NCBI GenBank assembly: GCA_013043825.1
Contig: JABDNM010000189.1
Span: forward strand, 1-37,088
Source: Flavobacteriaceae bacterium
Lineage (GTDB): Bacteria > Bacteroidota > Bacteroidia > Flavobacteriales > Flavobacteriaceae
DNA: 37,088 nucleotides
Direction of reading: 5' to 3'
Shown here in pieces: positions 33,091-37,088 of the stretch. The notes below the pieces were generated by a model. It was given only the letters and a program-made list of their open reading frames with translations. It had not been told where the DNA came from and ran no database searches. Every line of letters begins with the position of its first letter. The stretch's first letter is position 1. The position numbers and the translations under genes are program-made.

Positions 33091-34521
33091 TTATTTGGAA
33101 CGAAGCTCTATCTCATCCAGTTCGTAGGTTCCGTCAAAATCTGCATCTCCACTTCCAACATACTTCCAGGCAATATATCCTGTCCCATCAATACATGATA
33201 GATCAACCGTTCCGGAATTGAACCAGTCTACGAAGTTATCATCGTCCAGAACAATATAAGCTGCAGACAGTATTTCCCATGTAGCAGTGGCTATAGAAGC
33301 TGGATCACCATCCCAATCTGCAGAGAACAAAACTTCAAGTGTACTGCCGTCTGAGAAACTGTTGGATGTTTTGAATTTTAGGGTTTCTCCCTCCTGTGCA
33401 TTGAAATCTACTTGAGGGGTGATCAGCCAGCCAATGGAATTATCATCACCACTCATAAAAGATCCCATACGGGCAGATATCCCCAGAGAAACACTTCCTG
33501 TATCACTGAAGAACGCCTCCCAGGTTTCGGAACCTGCCTCGATATAATTTGTCCAGCCATTCCCCGTGATGGGCTGCCCTTCTGTTTGTGACTCGAAGAA
33601 ATCACTGAAGATGACATTTGGTCCACTGGTGTCTGCTATTCCGCAATCAACCTCGGTTGGGTCACATCGATCTGTACTTTCAAACACAATTGTCGAGGGA
33701 TCGTTCACCACTACATTGAACTCTTCGCCAAAGAAGTTATAGGTTAGGAGCCCATTAAGCATCCCACGGCCCTCTGGCAACAAAACGGCCTTGAAATCGG
33801 CGAAGGTACTGGTGCTAAAGACAGTTGAAATACCTTCGGAACAACTTTCCAGTATTCGTTCTCCATCGAACTCATCATCGGGCTCGGCAGCAAAGGTTTT
33901 ACGATCCTCTCCCAAAGCTTCTTCCCGGTTAAACTGTACGTCATTCATCTGAATGTATAAATTGGTTTTCTCTGAACTGAATTCTGAAATTTGCATCGGC
34001 AAAGGAACGATCTCGGCCACCTCAATATCGCGTACCACAAATTTTGTCAATTGCGATTCTGCTATTTTTTCTACATCATTATTGCTTCCAATCCCTAAGC
34101 TCAAAACCCCACTGTCAAACCCTACGGTAAGGCCAGCTAGCTTAACATAGATTTTACGTCCAAATTCATAGGAAATAAACAAGGGACTAACGTCAATTAG
34201 CACTTTGACCCCGGATGTTGGGTTTGAGGGGCTGTCCTGGAGGATTAACTCCTCGAAAAAATTGCCCGCCCTGTCATCAGAGATCACATAACCTGCGAGG
34301 TATTGATCGGTCTCTGAAAAGGACAAAACCGGATTCTCATTTACCGTTTGTTCCTGGATGAGCAGGTCTCTAAGGCCGCCGATGGTAATCTCGGTTCCTG
34401 TCGGGTTTACGGTTTCTTCAGTGCGATCAGGTGTACTGAAATCGTCCATCCTGATGCAAGATCCCATCACCAGGATCGCATACAACAGCAATACAAGTTT
34501 ATAGTTAATTGAGTTTTTCAT
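33091..34521 (-). CDS. DUF5689 lipoprotein with C-terminal choice-of-anchor J-like domain
   Basis: A 476-residue predicted lipoprotein: MKNSINYKLVLLLYAILVMGSC, lipidated C22. The ORF track extends 84 residues upstream in a different frame of the TonB receptor gene, which is artefactual. The N-terminal half fits DUF5689 (TEITIGGLRDLLIQ, YLAGYVISDDRAGNFFEELILQD, FISYEFGRKIYVKLAGL). The C-terminal half (FSDFFESQTEGQPITGNGW, WLITPQVDFNAQEGETLKFKT, GTYELDEIEL) resembles choice-of-anchor J or cleaved-adhesin carbohydrate-binding folds. It starts 28 bp after the TonB receptor gene on the same strand, so it probably works with that receptor at the surface, as SusD-like partners do; the ligand is unknown. 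Confidence 0.87.
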   Translation of the reverse strand: MKNSINYKLVLLLYAILVMGSCIRMDDFSTPDRTEETVNPTGTEITIGGLRDLLIQEQTVNENPVLSFSETDQYLAGYVISDDRAGNFFEELILQDSPSNPTSGVKVLIDVSPLFISYEFGRKIYVKLAGLTVGFDSGVLSLGIGSNNDVEKIAESQLTKFVVRDIEVAEIVPLPMQISEFSSEKTNLYIQMNDVQFNREEALGEDRKTFAAEPDDEFDGERILESCSEGISTVFSTSTFADFKAVLLPEGRGMLNGLLTYNFFGEEFNVVVNDPSTIVFESTDRCDPTEVDCGIADTSGPNVIFSDFFESQTEGQPITGNGWTNYIEAGSETWEAFFSDTGSVSLGISARMGSFMSGDDNSIGWLITPQVDFNAQEGETLKFKTSNSFSDGSTLEVLFSADWDGDPASIATATWEILSAAYIVLDDDNFVDWFNSGTVDLSCIDGTGYIAWKYVGSGDADFDGTYELDEIELRSK

Positions 34522-34549
34522 TTCACTTTGTTTGTTTTTTCTGAAGTTC

Positions 34550-37088
34550 TTAAAAGCGTACGTACGCATTAACATAATAGGTGGTTCCATTTCCAAAGAA
34601 ATAGCGATTCCCGAATACCGGTCCATGCCCACGTTCCCTGTCATCACGAATGGTTCGGAAGTTTGTATTCCTGCCCTGCTCGAAACCACCGGTGCGATAT
34701 CCTTCATCAAAGGCATTGTTGATAGTTGCAAAAAACCCAACATAATAGTTGTTGATTCGCCATGACTTTCCACCTACGATATTTACGAGTACATAATTGT
34801 CAAATTCTTCCTGGCGCAAGAGTTCTCTAGCATATTCTTCGTCGTAATCATTAAATGTCTGCCCGTCGAAATCACTTGTAAAGTTTGAGGTTCTGGCGAG
34901 GTTATTTACATCGATATAAGCATTAGAAAAGTAGTTGGCGCTTATCCCAACCCACCAAAACTCAGGATCGCGGTACTCCAAACCAAGTTGATAAGCGCGT
35001 TCGGGACCACCAGGAACATGATAATTCTTCAATTTCGACCTGCCATCTCCAAAAGTGAGCGCTCCTTCAAAGTCGTCACTTCGTAAATACAACTTGGGAT
35101 CGCTTGTATATGTGTATACGCCATAGGCCCCGGCTCCTTTCAGTTTTACCGTGGGTGTCACCTGCGCTTCAATTCCAAGTTCAGCTCCAACCCGACGTGT
35201 AGCGATTTCTGTCATCACCTCCTGAACAAAAGCGTCTTTATCGAACCCAAGTCCCGAAATGTTCTCTGTGAAATAAAATCCTAGATCGGTTTGGTCCGAG
35301 ATGGTGTTGTAATAACCCGTCAATCGAGCTTTTACAATAGGAGAACGATAGATGTAACTGAGGTCTGCATGCTGCACTTTTTCTTCCTTCAACCCTATAA
35401 TCACTTCATTATTCTGACGGGCATTGGTAAACGAATTTCGCAGGCTCGGAGCCTTGGTGAAGTATGCTGCGTTCAAATCGATCAAATGTCGACCGGTAAC
35501 TTTATATACCGCTCCACCTTTTGCACCATAGACCGTAAAGCTCAGTTTCTCACTAGCTCCCAGCGATTCCGCTCCTGGAAAGTTTCCATTTTCGAATAGA
35601 CCTATTCGCTGATATTTGGTTTGTCCGGCAGTAGCAGCCAGGTAAAAATCCACTTGATTGTATTTGAACTGGGCCTGTAGGAAGCCAGTAATACTGGTAG
35701 CATTCAGATTATAATTGTACTTGTAGCGCTCTCCAAGCAAGGCAACCCTATTGGGATTCTGTAAATCGCTTTGTGCAATATCGGTGACCAATTCCGAAGA
35801 AGAATCCTCTGAAGCGGCTTCCGTGAAAGAGTCTATATCAAGATAGCCTGAAGACCCCAGCAGATCTTTAACTTCCGCATAATTCTCACTCTCGATGTTT
35901 CGAAATGCCAGGGATCCATTCAGTCTAACATATTCGTTCAATCGGGAAGTGAAGATTGTATTTGCAGAGAACTGTGTGTCCTCGATAACGTCATTCTGCA
36001 CTATGTAAGTAGCACTCAACGGGTTTCCCTCACTGTCTGTATTGGCCAGGTACAGGTTATCCCAATTCAACTGACCGTCATCTACAAAATCCCTTTGAGC
36101 CTGATAAGCCAATTGGTAATCGTATGCCCTTGGGTCCTTAAACCGAAGGAAGTAACTGGGCAATCGTTGGTAGTAATTGGCAAGCGGATTTCTCGCTCCT
36201 CCTGCGAAGAAGTACTGTCCATCCATAGTGGCCACCAGACGAGTTCCATTATTATCGATCCGGCTGTTCTTAATCGTTCCGAATTGATACCCGAGGTTGG
36301 TATTCAATCGTGTATTTTCCGAAAGAACCCAGTAATGGTTCAGCATGACCACAGGTTCTTTGATCTCACGAATTCTGCTGTTTCTAATCGCCCCTTCCTG
36401 GTATCCCCAGTTTGGGTTGTACCGAATACCCTTCAGGTCTCTTACCTCTTTGGTGATCGCCGTAGATCTTCCCCGGGTGTTCGGTGTGTAAAATGCTGTT
36501 AGGTTCAGACTATGATTCTCATTAAGTTTTTTTTCCACGGAAGCAAAGAAGGAGTTGGAATTGTAGGCAGTTCCGTCGACGAATCCCTCCTCACCATACC
36601 TTCTGGCAGCCGAAATAGAATACGCCCAGCCGGCAAGAGAAATACCACTGGAATAGGTAGCCATGACCCGCCCACGGTAAGTCCGGTTTGAAGTAGCGTA
36701 AGACACGCGACCTCCTTGTCTGTAGTGAGAAGCACGCATATTAATATTGGTGGTCCCCGCCACTCCCCCAAACGCATAGTCGTTGGCTTTAAGTCCCATT
36801 GAAAACTCACGGTTGCGTTGAACGTCGTTCAATCCTCCCCAGTTCCCCCATTGAGGGCGCCCGTTGAATTGTTTATTCATCTCAATCCCGTTAATGAGTA
36901 CTTTTCCGTGCGCATTATCCAGCCCACGTGGTCGAAAAAAAGTCGAACTGAAGTCATATGCGGCAGCTGTGAGAAACACATCCCTGGAAGCGTGTAAAAG
37001 GCCCGAGATATTGAAAGCAGTCCCTTCGTCCCGATTCAGTTCATGGTCTGACAGGCTGATCAATCCAATATCTCGTTCCAACAGGGAC
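34550..37088 (-). CDS. TonB-dependent outer-membrane receptor, N-terminus cut by window
   Basis: About 846 codons are visible and the frame continues past the right edge with no start inside. The ORF-track start at 37081 is an internal TTG, so the signal peptide and any carboxypeptidase-like N-domain lie outside. The plug is recognisable: NISGLLHASRDVFLTAAAYDFSSTFFRPRGLD, then VLINGIEMN and GLNDVQRNREFSMGL. The rest is a long beta-barrel with alternating strands ending GTTYYVNAYVRF, a terminal Phe as expected for barrel insertion. It imports a ligand using TonB energy. The downstream DUF5689 lipoprotein is its likely partner. Barrel loops rich in Tyr and Asn give no clue to the substrate. Confidence 0.92.
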   Translation of the reverse strand, partial: SLLERDIGLISLSDHELNRDEGTAFNISGLLHASRDVFLTAAAYDFSSTFFRPRGLDNAHGKVLINGIEMNKQFNGRPQWGNWGGLNDVQRNREFSMGLKANDYAFGGVAGTTNINMRASHYRQGGRVSYATSNRTYRGRVMATYSSGISLAGWAYSISAARRYGEEGFVDGTAYNSNSFFASVEKKLNENHSLNLTAFYTPNTRGRSTAITKEVRDLKGIRYNPNWGYQEGAIRNSRIREIKEPVVMLNHYWVLSENTRLNTNLGYQFGTIKNSRIDNNGTRLVATMDGQYFFAGGARNPLANYYQRLPSYFLRFKDPRAYDYQLAYQAQRDFVDDGQLNWDNLYLANTDSEGNPLSATYIVQNDVIEDTQFSANTIFTSRLNEYVRLNGSLAFRNIESENYAEVKDLLGSSGYLDIDSFTEAASEDSSSELVTDIAQSDLQNPNRVALLGERYKYNYNLNATSITGFLQAQFKYNQVDFYLAATAGQTKYQRIGLFENGNFPGAESLGASEKLSFTVYGAKGGAVYKVTGRHLIDLNAAYFTKAPSLRNSFTNARQNNEVIIGLKEEKVQHADLSYIYRSPIVKARLTGYYNTISDQTDLGFYFTENISGLGFDKDAFVQEVMTEIATRRVGAELGIEAQVTPTVKLKGAGAYGVYTYTSDPKLYLRSDDFEGALTFGDGRSKLKNYHVPGGPERAYQLGLEYRDPEFWWVGISANYFSNAYIDVNNLARTSNFTSDFDGQTFNDYDEEYARELLRQEEFDNYVLVNIVGGKSWRINNYYVGFFATINNAFDEGYRTGGFEQGRNTNFRTIRDDRERGHGPVFGNRYFFGNGTTYYVNAYVRF

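Noticed and set aside
34522-34773. 84-residue N-terminal extension of the DUF5689 protein
   Set aside because: It lies over the 3' end of the TonB receptor gene in another frame, and the internal Met at 34521 starts a normal lipoprotein signal.
36095-36502. 135-aa plus-strand ORF within the TonB receptor gene
   Set aside because: Antisense to a clearly coding barrel sequence, with no promoter or domain.

Overview
This 37 kb window is chromosomal DNA from a member of the Bacteroidota, most probably a marine Flavobacteriaceae species. The evidence is type IX secretion (T9SS) sorting domains of both common types, a PorP/SprF protein with a gliding-motility partner, a TonB receptor/DUF5689 lipoprotein pair, DUF2480 and DUF3078 proteins, and several exact TAnnTTTG -7 promoter boxes. 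Gene density is very high and no gap reaches 300 bases. I saw no tRNA, rRNA, CRISPR array, insertion sequence or phage module.

Layout. (1) 1-6729, housekeeping: a left-truncated secreted BNR/sortilin-like propeller protein (missing from the ORF track because it runs off the edge), Xaa-Pro aminopeptidase, a BrnQ-type branched-chain amino acid carrier, an alpha/beta hydrolase, two tiny tandem Cys/His proteins and ThiL. (2) 6927-17068, accessory region: four tandem paralogous choice-of-anchor B (LVIVD-repeat) proteins with T9SS type A tails, a lipoprotein made of seven ~58-residue repeats, an MbnP-family lipoprotein, and a di-heme MbnH/MauG/cytochrome c peroxidase-like lipoprotein. (3) 17218-24610, a SUF Fe-S assembly operon: sufA, sufB, lipoprotein, sufC, sufD, sufS, META-domain lipoprotein, sufE, sufT-like and DUF2480, closed by a strong terminator. 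(4) 24722-27897: DUF3078 outer-membrane protein, HflX GTPase, and an endonuclease/exonuclease/phosphatase-fold protein. (5) 28024-33006, a gliding/T9SS trio: a type B (CHU_C) giant-adhesin-like protein, PorP/SprF and a TPR/PD40/OmpA protein. (6) 33091-37088, minus strand: a DUF5689 lipoprotein downstream of a TonB-dependent receptor that runs off the right edge.

The most interesting part is region 2. MbnP/MbnH is a characterised metalloprotein pair, known from a methanobactin operon, in which the di-heme enzyme oxidises a tryptophan of MbnP to kynurenine and so creates a copper site. Here the pair sits 4 bp apart, behind a seven-repeat lipoprotein (6 and 16 bp spacings) and a tandem family of secreted propellers. 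The four paralogs share seven invariant His-containing motifs. Two of the lipoproteins carry C-x-K-D-D after the lipid cysteine, which resembles the flavobacterial surface-export signal. I infer a surface-exposed metal or redox system made of secreted His-rich propellers, a propeller lipoprotein, MbnP and MbnH. No methanobactin precursor or MbnB/MbnC is visible, so this is not a methanobactin biosynthesis locus.

Starts were moved downstream of the ORF track for many genes, using signal peptides, family N-termini, promoter boxes and neighbouring stops. All functional statements rest on reading motifs by eye; no database search was run.
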